Source: Methylobacterium sp. J-077 (lineage in GTDB: Bacteria; Pseudomonadota; Alphaproteobacteria; Rhizobiales; Beijerinckiaceae). From it: 41,150 nucleotides of DNA. A program made the translations under genes and the position numbers. This document shows positions 24,261-33,764 of this stretch, in pieces; positions within the stretch are counted from its first letter, which is position 1; the number at the start of each line of letters is the position of its first letter. The notes beneath the pieces are model-generated. The model saw only the letters and a list, made by a program, of their open reading frames with translations. It was not told where the DNA came from and searched no databases. The stretch spans positions 1 through 41,150 of the forward strand of contig NZ_JAKSYJ010000034.1 in NCBI RefSeq assembly GCF_022829365.1, read 5' to 3'.

Positions 24261-24692
24261 TCAGAGGGGACTGCCCTCACGCCAGGGGTTGAGCAGCGTT
24301 GCGCCGGTCGCGGCGAAATCGGCGCTGTTGCGGGTGACGATCGTCAGGTTGTGAGCGAGGCCGGTCGCTGCGATCCAAGCGTCGCGCTCACTCCTGGGAT
24401 CAGGAACGTGAAGATGGGCGCAGCGCAACGCGATAGCGGCGTCGATCGGCAGGATGCGTCCGGCGAAGGCCGGCAAGACGCGATCGTGCAGCCAAAGCCG
24501 CAAAGCGGCGGCTTGGCGGGGATCGCGGCGATCCAGCTGAGCAATACCGAGTTCGAGTTCCATGACCGTGATGACGGATACATGCAGGCTGCTGGGATCG
24601 ACCTTTGTAGCCCATCTCTCCACCTGAGGATCGATCCTGCCGCTGCTCCGCTTGCGAAGCTCGGACAGGACGTTGGTGTCGAGGAGGTACAT
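24261..24692 (-). CDS. vapC: VapC-type PIN-domain ribonuclease toxin
   Basis: The PIN fold is complete in 143 residues: D5 in YLLDTNVLSEL, E46 region in TVMELELGIAQL, D104-type acidic residue in SERDAWIAATG, and a late NSADFAATG. These acidic residues bind the Mg2+/Mn2+ of the nuclease. VapC toxins cut tRNA or rRNA. Its ATG shares one base with the antitoxin stop (TGATG), which makes this a tightly coupled antitoxin-first operon. Confidence 0.9.
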   Translation of the reverse strand: MYLLDTNVLSELRKRSSGRIDPQVERWATKVDPSSLHVSVITVMELELGIAQLDRRDPRQAAALRLWLHDRVLPAFAGRILPIDAAIALRCAHLHVPDPRSERDAWIAATGLAHNLTIVTRNSADFAATGATLLNPWREGSPL

Positions 24693-24946
24693 CAGTCGAA
24701 AGTGGCCGGGCGTGGGAACGTGGCTGGCCGGGTGAAGTCGATGTCGATAGCGCCGACTCCCTCCATGTCGAGGGCATCGAGAATGTTGCCGGGGGCAGCC
24801 TTCAGGCGTTCGTATGCGTCGTAGGAAAGGACGGCCATGATCGGCCGGCCGCGCTCGGTGATGATCACGGGGCCGTCCGCCGCGGCGCGCTTGATGCGAC
24901 CGGGCTCGCGATTGAATTCGCGGCTGGTGAAGGTCGGCATGCTCAT
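24692..24946 (-). CDS. Phd/YefM-family antitoxin
   Basis: An 84-residue protein with the Phd/YefM DNA-binding fold: TFTSREFNREPGRIKRAA, then GPVIITERGRPIMAVLSYDAYERL. The C-terminal part (DIDFTRPATFPRP) should wrap the VapC active site. GAGG lies about 7 bases before the ATG at 24946; a second ATG two codons later is possible. It is probably an autorepressor acting at the inverted repeat 24957-24972. Confidence 0.9.
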   Translation of the reverse strand: MSMPTFTSREFNREPGRIKRAAADGPVIITERGRPIMAVLSYDAYERLKAAPGNILDALDMEGVGAIDIDFTRPATFPRPATFD

Positions 24947-24956
24947 GCTGAACCTC

Positions 24957-24972
24957 GTATGTCGTTACATAC
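24957..24972. promoter_or_regulatory. Inverted repeat upstream of phd-vapC, probable operator
   Basis: GTATGT at 24957-24962 and ACATAC at 24967-24972 are perfect 6-bp arms with a CGTT spacer, 10 bp before the antitoxin ATG. Phd/YefM proteins repress at short palindromes of this kind (TGTAC/GTATGT-like), so an autoregulatory operator is likely. Confidence 0.6.
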
Positions 24973-25063
24973 AGACATTGGAGGCCCGGCGAGCGATGTC
25001 AATCGGCTGCCGAGCTCTCGGAGCCATTCCGGCTGCTTCGTCGATGCCCCAGGCGCCCCCCGG

Positions 25064-26752
25064 TCAGCTCGCCCGGACCACCACCTCCACGAGGTTGGCG
25101 CCGCCGGACCGGATCCCGGCCTCGATCGCCGGGGCGATGTCGGCGGCCCGGGTCACCCGCCGGGACGGAACCCCCATGGAGGTGGCGAGCGCCAGGTAGT
25201 CGACGCGCGGGTCGGTGAGATCCATGGCGATGAAGCGGTTGGCCCGCACCGAGGCGTAGTGCGCCTGGCCCTTCATGAAGTTCTTCAGGATGTTGTACTC
25301 GGCATTGTTGATCACCACGAAGGTGACCGGCAGTTTCTCGTGCGCGGCCGTCCAGAGCGCCTGGGGCGAGTACATCGCGGCGCCGTCGCCGACGACGCAG
25401 ACCACGGGCGCCCGGTCGATGCCGAGGGAAAAGCCGACCGCGGCCGGCATGCCCCAGCCGAGCACGCCGCCGCGCATCGCCGCGTATTGGTGGGTGGAGG
25501 GGCTGTCGAGGAAGGTCCGCAGGTGCGTGAGCGTCGCCGGCGCCTCGTCGATGATCGTGGTCTGCGCCCCCACGGCCCGGGCCACCTCGCGGGCGGCGAC
25601 GAGCGGCGCGATCACCGGGTCGTCGAAGGCGGCGTCGGCCGCGGCGGCGAGCTTGGCCCGCCGCTCGGCCCGGGTCGTCTCCGCCTGCGCGCGCACGGCC
25701 GCGTAGGCGGCGGCGCGGTCGGCCACGCGCGGGGCCAGCAGCGGCAGCAGCGCGTTCAGGGACGCCTGGATGTCGCCCACCGTCGACAGGCTGGTGGCGT
25801 AGGTGCGCCCGAGGTCGCGGACATCCGCGGAGAGCTGGAACACCTGCGTCCCCGCGGGCACCGCCGAGACCTCCGAGTAGAGGATGGTGATCAGCGACTT
25901 GCCGCCGAGCGCGAACACCGCGTCGTAGCGCCCGAGGATGTCGGCGATGGCGTCGGCCCGGGTCGGCAGGTTGCCGGCCCAGAGCGGGTGGGCGGTGGGG
26001 AAGGGGATGTGGGCCGGCCAGGACGAGCCGTAGACCGGCGCGGCCAGCAGGTCGGCGAGGGCCACCGCCTGGGCGGAGGCGTCCGAGGCGTCGATCTCGT
26101 CGCCGGCGATCAGGGCCAGGCGGCCGGGCGCGATGGCGGCGAGTTTTTCGGCCAGCGTGTCGAGGGAACCCGCCACCGCCCGCTGATCGATGGTCGAGGT
26201 CTCGCCCGCCGGGGTCGCGGTCATCGCCTCCATCACGTCCATCGGCAGGGACAGGAAGACCGGGCCGGACGGGGCGGCCCCGCAATCGTGGAAGGCGCGG
26301 CGCAGGAGCACCGGAATCTGGTCCGGGCTGGTGACCTCGCGGGCCCACTTCACCACCGGGTCGGCGATGGCGACGAGGTCGCCCATCAGCAGCGGGTCGG
26401 ACAGGGCGTGGCGCAGGTCCTGCTGCCCGGCCGTGACCACCAGCGGCGTGCCGCTGACCTGGGCGTTCCACAGCGCGCCCATGCCGTGGCCGAGGCCGCC
26501 GGCCGTGTGCAGGTTGAGGAAGGCCGGCCGGCGCGCGCCCTGGGCGTAGCCGTCGGCCATCGCCACCGCGGTCGCCTCCTGCAGGGCGAGGATGTAGCCG
26601 ATGTCCTGCGCCTCGGTGAGCGCGTCGATCAGCGGCAATTCGGTGGTGCCGGGATTGCCGAAGATGTAGCGCACGCCCTCCGAGCGCAGCACGTCCAGCA
26701 GAAGGTCGGCGCCCCTCCGGCTTCCGGCGGCATCCACGGTCTCGATCGACAT
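25064..26752 (-). CDS. ThDP-dependent enzyme, benzoylformate decarboxylase/acetolactate synthase-like
   Basis: I chose the ATG at 26752 after GGAGGAGGG at 6-base spacing, giving 562 residues. The Pyr domain has the catalytic Glu (ILALQEATAVAMADGYA) and the FGNPGTTELPLID and LHTAGGLGHGMGALWN stretches typical of benzoylformate decarboxylase relatives. The PP domain has the ThDP/Mg motif GDGAAMYSPQALWTA...NN. Possible reactions are decarboxylation of an aromatic 2-oxo acid or carboligation; the exact substrate is unclear. It lies downstream of an FAD oxidoreductase and a LysR gene on the same strand, separated from the oxidoreductase by a palindromic repeat. Confidence 0.85.
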   Translation of the reverse strand: MSIETVDAAGSRRGADLLLDVLRSEGVRYIFGNPGTTELPLIDALTEAQDIGYILALQEATAVAMADGYAQGARRPAFLNLHTAGGLGHGMGALWNAQVSGTPLVVTAGQQDLRHALSDPLLMGDLVAIADPVVKWAREVTSPDQIPVLLRRAFHDCGAAPSGPVFLSLPMDVMEAMTATPAGETSTIDQRAVAGSLDTLAEKLAAIAPGRLALIAGDEIDASDASAQAVALADLLAAPVYGSSWPAHIPFPTAHPLWAGNLPTRADAIADILGRYDAVFALGGKSLITILYSEVSAVPAGTQVFQLSADVRDLGRTYATSLSTVGDIQASLNALLPLLAPRVADRAAAYAAVRAQAETTRAERRAKLAAAADAAFDDPVIAPLVAAREVARAVGAQTTIIDEAPATLTHLRTFLDSPSTHQYAAMRGGVLGWGMPAAVGFSLGIDRAPVVCVVGDGAAMYSPQALWTAAHEKLPVTFVVINNAEYNILKNFMKGQAHYASVRANRFIAMDLTDPRVDYLALATSMGVPSRRVTRAADIAPAIEAGIRSGGANLVEVVVRAS

Positions 26753-26836
26753 ACGCAACCCTCCTCCGCCCCCCGGCGGAATCAAGGCCACGCTACCCCA
26801 TGGTCGCGCCGCGACGAAGACCCGTGGCGCGAGATC

Positions 26837-26898
26837 GGGTTTCCAAAGGGCGAGCCCTTTGGCGGGTTGTCAGGGCGGAGCCCTGACGAAGCCGAACG
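26837..26898. repeat. Palindromic intergenic repeat, copy 1 (short form)
   Basis: This 62-bp copy has two hairpins. CCAAAGGGC/GCCCTTTGG (26843-26862, GA loop) is followed by GTCAGGGC/GCCCTGAC (26869-26887, GGA loop), between GGGTTT and GAAGCCGAACG. It abuts the stop codon of the FAD oxidoreductase gene. It lacks the AAAAGGTC hairpin present in copies 2 and 3. Confidence 0.8.
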
Positions 26899-28101
26899 TC
26901 AGAGTCCGATCGGCAGCAGGCCGGGTGCCAGAGCCGCGGCGGCCCGCGGCCCGTCCTTGACCAGGCGGATCGCCGTGCGGGCGACGCGGTTGCGCAGGCG
27001 CCGGGCCTGCCAGAGCGCCCCCGTCTCCACGGCGAGGCCGCGGGCGTAGACGCTGGCGCGCAGGCTGCGGGCGTCGCAGGCCTGCTTGACCGGATCGGCG
27101 TAGAACGCCGCGATTTTGTCGCGGCCCATCCCGGGGGTGGCGAGCCAGGCCGGCACGTGGACCCGGGCGAGCCGGTCGGCATCGGTGAGCAGCTTGCCGA
27201 TCCCGGTGCCGGGGATCGGGCAGGCGGTCTGGAAGGCGTCGCCGATCAGCACCAGCCCGTCGCGCTCCACACCGTCGGCCCGGGCGAGATCGATCGGCCG
27301 GACCTCGAGGGGGCCGGTCACCGACAGGTCCGGGCAATGCCGGCCGAGGTGGGGCATCATCGCCCGCAGGACGGCTTCCGGGTCCCGGCGCAGGGACGCG
27401 ACCCAGGGCTCGCCGGGGTCGCGGTAGCAGAACAGGTTGGCCCGCATCACGTCCCCGATCGGGAACAGGGTCAGGTAGGCGTCGCGGCCGCCGAAGCCCT
27501 CGGCGAAGTAGGTCATCGCGGGGAACGGGAAGGCGGCCCGCGGCGCCGCCATGTCGAAGCCGACCGCCAGGGAGTGGCGCGGGCTGAGCGCCCGCTTGGT
27601 GATGCCGGCCTTGGCGAGCAGCGCGTGGCCGAGCCCGGTGGCGAGCACGACGAGGCGCGCCTCGATCCGGCGGCCGTCGCTCAAGGCGAGCATCTGGCGA
27701 TCCGGCCCGAGCTCGAAATCGGCGACCCGACCCGGGGTCAGCAACCCCTCCGGCAGGGCGGCCCGGGCCGCCCCGACCAGGACGGGATAATGCGCGCCCC
27801 ATTCCCGGGCGGCCTCCCGGTAGGCGAGCCGGCCGTAGCGGACCACCGCGACCTCCTCGGTCGCCGTCGTGCAGGCGGCGAGCGCCTGGCCGAAGCCGAG
27901 GCCCTCGAACAGGGCCATCTGCTCGGCCCCGAATTTTTCCGCCCGGAAGTCGCGCCGCGCCGCACCGCGTTCGGCCTGGGCGTCGATCAGCGCGACCCGG
28001 GTCCCGGCGCGGGCGAGCGCCCCGGCCAGGCAACTCCCGGCCAGCCCGGCGCCGACCACGGCCACGTCGTAGTTCTTCGCCTCGCTGCTCATTGCTGTCA
28101 T
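26899..28101 (-). CDS. FAD-dependent oxidoreductase/monooxygenase-like protein
   Basis: The 400-residue protein opens with an FAD Rossmann motif (VAVVGAGLAGSCLAGALARAG) and has a second FAD signature GLVLIGDAFQTACPIPGTGIGKLLTDADRLA, the GD....P..G.G motif of PHBH-type flavoprotein monooxygenases. An EARLVVLATG strand lies between. It may hydroxylate an aromatic compound or oxidise a lipid-like substrate; no substrate can be named. The ATG at 28101 has no obvious ribosome site; a second ATG at 28092 is possible. A motif shared with the LysR promoter lies 107 bp upstream. Confidence 0.8.
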   Translation of the reverse strand: MTAMSSEAKNYDVAVVGAGLAGSCLAGALARAGTRVALIDAQAERGAARRDFRAEKFGAEQMALFEGLGFGQALAACTTATEEVAVVRYGRLAYREAAREWGAHYPVLVGAARAALPEGLLTPGRVADFELGPDRQMLALSDGRRIEARLVVLATGLGHALLAKAGITKRALSPRHSLAVGFDMAAPRAAFPFPAMTYFAEGFGGRDAYLTLFPIGDVMRANLFCYRDPGEPWVASLRRDPEAVLRAMMPHLGRHCPDLSVTGPLEVRPIDLARADGVERDGLVLIGDAFQTACPIPGTGIGKLLTDADRLARVHVPAWLATPGMGRDKIAAFYADPVKQACDARSLRASVYARGLAVETGALWQARRLRNRVARTAIRLVKDGPRAAAALAPGLLPIGL

Positions 28102-28207
28102 CGGAAGGTCGTCCCGCGCGTAGCGTCAGAAATCGAACGCATGAAAACGCACAAATGGCAGCATCCTTGAAGTCCGTAAAGCACGTAGGTAATTTTTTAG
28201 TGCCTGG

Positions 28208-28223
28208 AAACATACGCTTACAG
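28208..28223. promoter_or_regulatory. Candidate LysR binding site upstream of the FAD oxidoreductase gene
   Basis: AAACATACGCTTACAG lies 107 bp before the oxidoreductase start, in an A/T-rich patch, flanked by CCTG...CAGG. Nearly the same motif recurs at 29388-29401 upstream of the LysR gene. A shared regulator site is inferred. Confidence 0.4.
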
Positions 28224-28311
28224 GACGATGCAGGAGCCCTCGACCCGTTTCATCTTCTGATTGAATTCTTGAACCTTGCGCGAACCCGGTCCGCAATCCG
28301 GATCTGCCGCG

Positions 28312-29199
28312 TCACGCCGCCCGAAGCTGCGCCACGAAGGCGCGCATGAACGGCGGCAAGCCGTCGAGGTCGCGCAGGCACAAGGTCAGGTCGCGCCGCG
28401 CCCAGGCATCCGAGAGCGGCACCACCGCGATGGCGAGGCCCTGGGCCGCCCGGGCGGCGGCGCTCTCGGGCAGCACCGCGAGCCCGACCCGGGCCTCGAC
28501 CAGGCGGCAGACGGCGTCGAAGCCGCGCAGCTGCACCCGCAGGCGCATCGGCCGTCCCTCGCGCACCGCCTGGGCGACGAGGAACCGGCTGATGGCGCTG
28601 CGCCGGTCGAGGCCGACGAGGTCGTGGCCGAGCACCTCGACGAAGGCGATGTCGGCGCGCCCCGCCAGGGGATGGTCCCGGGCCGCCACCAGCACGAACC
28701 GGTCCTCCCGGAACGGGAAGGTCTGGAGCGAGCCGGTATCGACCGTCCCGGACAGGATGCCGAGATCGGCCGCGCCCTCGGCCACCAGCCCGACGATCTC
28801 CTCGGAGGTGCGCTCCTCGATCTCGACGCCGATCCCGGGATGGCCGGCCAGGAAGGCCGCGAGCGCGTCGGGCAGGAATTCGGTCAGCGCGTTGGTGTTG
28901 GCGAGCACCCGGATCTGCCCGGCCGCGCCGCCCGAGAACACCGCCATCTCCTCGCGCAGGCGCTCGACGCCGGCCAGGATCTCCCGGGCATGGGCCAGGA
29001 GCGTGCGCCCGGCCGGGGTCGGGCTGACGCCCTGCCGACCGCGGGTCAGGAGCGCGGCGCCGAGGGTCTCCTCCATCAGCCGGATCCGCGTCGAGGCGGC
29101 CGCCAGGGCGAGGTTCGCCCGCGCCGCCCCGTGGGTGATCGAGCCGGCCTCGACCACGTGCCGGAACAGGCCGAGATCGGTGAGATCGAACCGCATCAT
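28312..29199 (-). CDS. LysR-family transcriptional regulator
   Basis: The ATG at 29199 follows GGAGGGG and gives 295 residues. The N-terminal winged helix reads MRFDLTDLGLFRHVVEAGSITHGAARANLALAAASTRIRLME (key: F..V...GS.T.AA......A.S..I..LE). The effector domain starts near residue 88 (IRVLANTNALTEFLPDALA) and runs through VPLSD to the end. It reads toward the FAD oxidoreductase and ThDP enzyme and probably controls them. The effector is unknown. Confidence 0.9.
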   Translation of the reverse strand: MMRFDLTDLGLFRHVVEAGSITHGAARANLALAAASTRIRLMEETLGAALLTRGRQGVSPTPAGRTLLAHAREILAGVERLREEMAVFSGGAAGQIRVLANTNALTEFLPDALAAFLAGHPGIGVEIEERTSEEIVGLVAEGAADLGILSGTVDTGSLQTFPFREDRFVLVAARDHPLAGRADIAFVEVLGHDLVGLDRRSAISRFLVAQAVREGRPMRLRVQLRGFDAVCRLVEARVGLAVLPESAAARAAQGLAIAVVPLSDAWARRDLTLCLRDLDGLPPFMRAFVAQLRAA

Positions 29200-29796
29200 C
29201 GCCGCAGGCCCCTCCCGGAGGCGACACCGCCCGGTCCATCCGTCCCCTCGTGGCGACGGCCCGGGACGGTATCGCCGCGCCACGTGCCTGTCAGCGGCTC
29301 CGGCCGGATGCGTCGCCCGCAGTCGCCCTGAGCCCCACGGATAGCCGGATCCGAAACACGCCGAGAAACATCACTATAGGCATCGAAAAACATGCTTACA
29401 GAGCGATACGATTGATATTGGCGCCAAGAAGATCGATTTTTTCAGAATCACACACACGAATTCCAAATCGAATTCTAGTACAGAATTGATACTGTGCATT
29501 CCACAGATCGAAAATACCGTTCCGAGCGAGCAGGAGACCATTTACTCCCCTTTAACGTGCAATATTCCAAATGTATCACCTCGCCGACGAGACCTTCCGC
29601 ATCTAGGACGGTACCTTCACCCGCCATCGTCACCGGATCGGATCATGACCACTTTCAGCTCGATCGACCGATCTTCGGAGACATGCGGCTCTCGGCGCCG
29701 TCAGGCTCCCGTGAACGTGACCGCGCCCGTCGGCGCGACGCAGACCCCCCGCCCTTCCCGCGCCGGGCCCGTGCCCGCGAAGCGAGACGAGACCCG
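29200..29796. other. 597-bp intergenic region with an A/T-rich core
   Basis: No convincing gene. From 29401 to 29520 only 47 of 120 bases are G or C (39%), far below the surroundings. It contains two GAATTC palindromes at 29458-29463 and 29470-29475 and the LysR-type motif at 29388-29401. It probably holds the promoters of the divergent LysR and HD-GYP genes. Confidence 0.5.
29388..29401. promoter_or_regulatory. Second copy of the candidate LysR motif
   Basis: AAACATGCTTACAG, 189 bp before the LysR start, matches the motif at 28208-28223 apart from a two-base gap, and CGAT follows at the same distance in both. It may be the autoregulatory site. Confidence 0.4.
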
Positions 29797-31155
<1,359 letters not shown>

Positions 31156-31164
31156 CCTGCGCCG

Positions 31165-32190
31165 ATGCGCGTCTTCCACACCGCCGATTCCGCCCGGCAC
31201 GATCCCGAGCTCTACCTGCGGCGCGGCACGCCGATCCCGCATCCCGAGCAGGCCACGCGCTACGCCATCCTGTACGCGGCGGCCCGGGACGGCGGCCACG
31301 CCCTCGCCGAGCCCGCCGACCACGGCCTTGACCCGATCCGGGCGGTGCACGATCCCGGCTACGTCGCGTTCCTGGCCGAGGCCTGGGCGCGCCGGGCGGA
31401 GATTCCGGGCGTCGCCGACGAGATCCTCACCGGCAGCTTCGCCCGGCCGCAGATGCACCGGACGCCCGCCGGCCTGCTCGGGCGCGTCGGCCTCTACACC
31501 GCCGACACCTCGACGCCGATCCGGGCCGGGACCTGGGCGGCGGTCTACGGCGCGGCCCAATGCGCCGTCGCGACCGCCGACGCGGCCCTGGAGGCCGGCC
31601 ACGCCTACGCCCTGTGCCGGCCGCCCGGCCACCACGCCTACGCGGATTCGGCCGGCGGCTTCTGCTTCCTCAACAACAGCGCGATCGCCGCGGAGCGGAT
31701 GCGGGCGACCGGGGGCGGCCCCGTGGCGATTCTCGACATCGACGTGCACCACGGCAACGGCACGCAGGGGATCTTTTATACGCGCGGGGACGTGCTCACG
31801 GTCTCGGTCCACGCGGACCCGTCGGACTATTTCCCGTTCTATGCCGGCTATGCCGACGAGACCGGGGCGGGGGCGGGCGCCGGCCTCAACCGCAACCTGC
31901 CGCTGCCGCCGGGCTCCGGCGACGCCCCGTGGCTCGCCGCATTGGAGGCCGGGCTCGCGGCGATCGCGGCGTTCAAGCCGCGGGGGCTGGTGGTGGCCCT
32001 GGGCCTCGACGCCGCCGCGGACGACCCGATCGGCGCGCTCACGGTGACCGGAGCGGGATTCGCGGCGGCCGCGCAGCGGATCGCGCGCGCCGGGCTGCCC
32101 ACCGCGATCGTGCAGGAGGGCGGCTATCTCTGCGCGGCCCTGCCGGAGAACCTGACGGCCTTCCTGGCCGCCTTCGACGCGGCCCGCTGA
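31165..32190 (+). CDS. Acetylpolyamine amidohydrolase / histone deacetylase-family protein
   Basis: A 341-residue zinc hydrolase of the arginase-deacetylase fold. The charge-relay His pair H156-H157 (RPPGHHAYADSAGGFCFLNN), zinc ligands D193 and H195 (DIDVHHGNGTQ) and D282 (LGLDAAADDP), and the catalytic Tyr in EGGYL (Y321) are all present. Spacing and length match the acetylpolyamine amidohydrolase of Mycoplana as I recall it, so deacetylation of acetylputrescine or similar amines is likely. It starts 9 bp after the HD-GYP stop without its own good ribosome site, and an MFS carrier follows. Confidence 0.9.
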   Translation: MRVFHTADSARHDPELYLRRGTPIPHPEQATRYAILYAAARDGGHALAEPADHGLDPIRAVHDPGYVAFLAEAWARRAEIPGVADEILTGSFARPQMHRTPAGLLGRVGLYTADTSTPIRAGTWAAVYGAAQCAVATADAALEAGHAYALCRPPGHHAYADSAGGFCFLNNSAIAAERMRATGGGPVAILDIDVHHGNGTQGIFYTRGDVLTVSVHADPSDYFPFYAGYADETGAGAGAGLNRNLPLPPGSGDAPWLAALEAGLAAIAAFKPRGLVVALGLDAAADDPIGALTVTGAGFAAAAQRIARAGLPTAIVQEGGYLCAALPENLTAFLAAFDAAR

Positions 32191-32354
32191 GCCGCGGCGC
32201 GGCCCGGAGACCGCACGGCGTGGTGCGAATATGGCGCAGCGCGACGCGAATAGTGTCGTCCGAGCCTCAGCGCGCGCCGACGCGGCGCGGACGACCTGTA
32301 TACCGAGCGGACAGGGGCCGCCCGGGATGCGGTCCCGGCGGGAGGACACGAACG

Positions 32355-33704
32355 ATGCGTGCGGGCGACGTCCGGCGGCCCGATGCGGCCAGCGCTCCCT
32401 GGTACGCCGGTCTGACCAGGCGGCACTGGCGCATCCTCTGGGGCAGCTACCTCGGCTGGATCTTCGACGGCTACGAGGCGGTCGCCCTGGTCTACGCGCT
32501 GCGCCCGGCCCTCGGATCGCTCCTCACCCCCGAGCAGGCCCAGGCACCGGCCTTCTACGTGGGGGCGGCGATCGGGATCACCCTCCTGGGCTGGGGGCTC
32601 GGCGGGCTGATGGGCGGAATCGCGGCCGATTATATCGGCCGCAAGCGCATGATGATGCTGTCCATCCTGGGCTACGCCCTGTTCACGGGCCTGACGGCGT
32701 TTGCCGGGAGCTTCGCGCAACTCGCGATCCTGCGGTTCATCACCGGACTCGCCATCGGCTCCGAATGGTCCACCGGCATCGCCCTGGTCGCCGAGACCTG
32801 GCCGAACCGGGCCCGGCCGAAGGGCTGCGGATTCCTGCAATCGGGCTTCGGCGGCGGCGCGGTGCTGGCCGCGATCGTCTGGGCGCTGCTGGCCGCCTTC
32901 GACCCGCTCGGCCCGGACTCGTGGCGGATCATGTTCGCGCTGGGCGCGCTTCCGGCCCTCGTCTGCCTGTACCTGCGGCGGGCCCTGGAGGAATCCGAGC
33001 AGTGGATGCAGGCCCTGCGGGAGCAGCGCTGGGCCGCCACCACCGAGGACGCCACGAGCCCGCAGCCGAAGGGACGGCGTCCGTTCTCCCTGACGGAGAT
33101 CTTCCGGGAGCGCGAGAGCCGCCGGCGGGTCCTGCTCGCCACCCTGATGTCGTTCGCGACCACGGTCGGCTGGTGGGCGGTCTCGTCCTGGCTGCCGGCC
33201 TACACGGAGGGGCTGGCCAAGGCCGCCGGGGAGCCGGCCAACGTCTGGGGCCCGCGCATGGGCATCATCTACAATGTCGGGGCGATCACCGCCTACCTGA
33301 TCTCCGGATTCGTGGCCGATGCGGTCGGGCGGCGCGCCTTCCTGCTGATCACGTATGCCGGCTGCATCGTCACCTCGCTCGCCTGCTATCTCTGGACCGG
33401 CGGGCTGGTGCCGTTCATGGGGCTCGCCTTCCTGAACGGGTTCTTCACCCTTGGCTTCGCCTTCTCGTGGATGGCGATCTACCTGGTGGAGCTGTTCACC
33501 CCGGCGGTGCGGGCGACGGCGGCCAGCGTCGTGTTCAACGGGGCGCGCCTGATCGCCTGGATCTTCCCGATCATCGCCGGTCAGATCGTCACCCTTTCGG
33601 GCGGCGTCGCCGCGGCGGCCCTGACGATGTCGAGCGTCTACGGGATCGGGCTGATCGTGCCGTGGTTCATGCCGGAAACGACCGGAAAGCCGCTGCCGGA
33701 CTGA
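32355..33704 (+). CDS. MFS transporter, metabolite:H+ symporter type
   Basis: The ATG at 32355 follows GGGAGGAC; the product has 449 residues and about twelve membrane segments. Between TM2 and TM3 it has the MFS motif GGIAADYIGRKRMMM, and it carries RFITGLAIGSEWSTGIALVAETWPNRARPKG, a signature of the aromatic acid/sialic acid/metabolite H+ symporter subfamilies. A long central loop separates the two halves. Substrate unknown; next to the acetylpolyamine amidohydrolase it might move an acetylated amine or product acid (inference). A hairpin follows at 33714-33736. Confidence 0.85.
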   Translation: MRAGDVRRPDAASAPWYAGLTRRHWRILWGSYLGWIFDGYEAVALVYALRPALGSLLTPEQAQAPAFYVGAAIGITLLGWGLGGLMGGIAADYIGRKRMMMLSILGYALFTGLTAFAGSFAQLAILRFITGLAIGSEWSTGIALVAETWPNRARPKGCGFLQSGFGGGAVLAAIVWALLAAFDPLGPDSWRIMFALGALPALVCLYLRRALEESEQWMQALREQRWAATTEDATSPQPKGRRPFSLTEIFRERESRRRVLLATLMSFATTVGWWAVSSWLPAYTEGLAKAAGEPANVWGPRMGIIYNVGAITAYLISGFVADAVGRRAFLLITYAGCIVTSLACYLWTGGLVPFMGLAFLNGFFTLGFAFSWMAIYLVELFTPAVRATAASVVFNGARLIAWIFPIIAGQIVTLSGGVAAAALTMSSVYGIGLIVPWFMPETTGKPLPD

Positions 33705-33713
33705 CGGCTCCGA

Positions 33714-33736
33714 CCCTCGCCTGGGACGGGCGAGGG
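33714..33736. terminator. Hairpin between convergent MFS and trcR genes
   Basis: CCCTCGCC at 33714-33721 pairs with GGCGAGGG at 33729-33736 around a 7-base loop, between two convergent genes, so it can serve both strands. The flanking T/A runs are short. Confidence 0.5.
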
Positions 33737-33764
33737 CCGAAAACCACCGTTCGATTCCGACGCG

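Noticed and set aside
22290..24824. 844-codon plus-strand open frame across mntR, mntH and vapC
   Set aside because: It crosses three well-supported genes in wrong frames, and its composition (Gly/Arg/Ala runs) is typical of frame-shifted GC-rich DNA.
9640..24946. Prophage or integrative element
   Set aside because: Despite several toxin-antitoxin pairs there is no integrase, tRNA attachment site, phage structural gene or conjugation gene.
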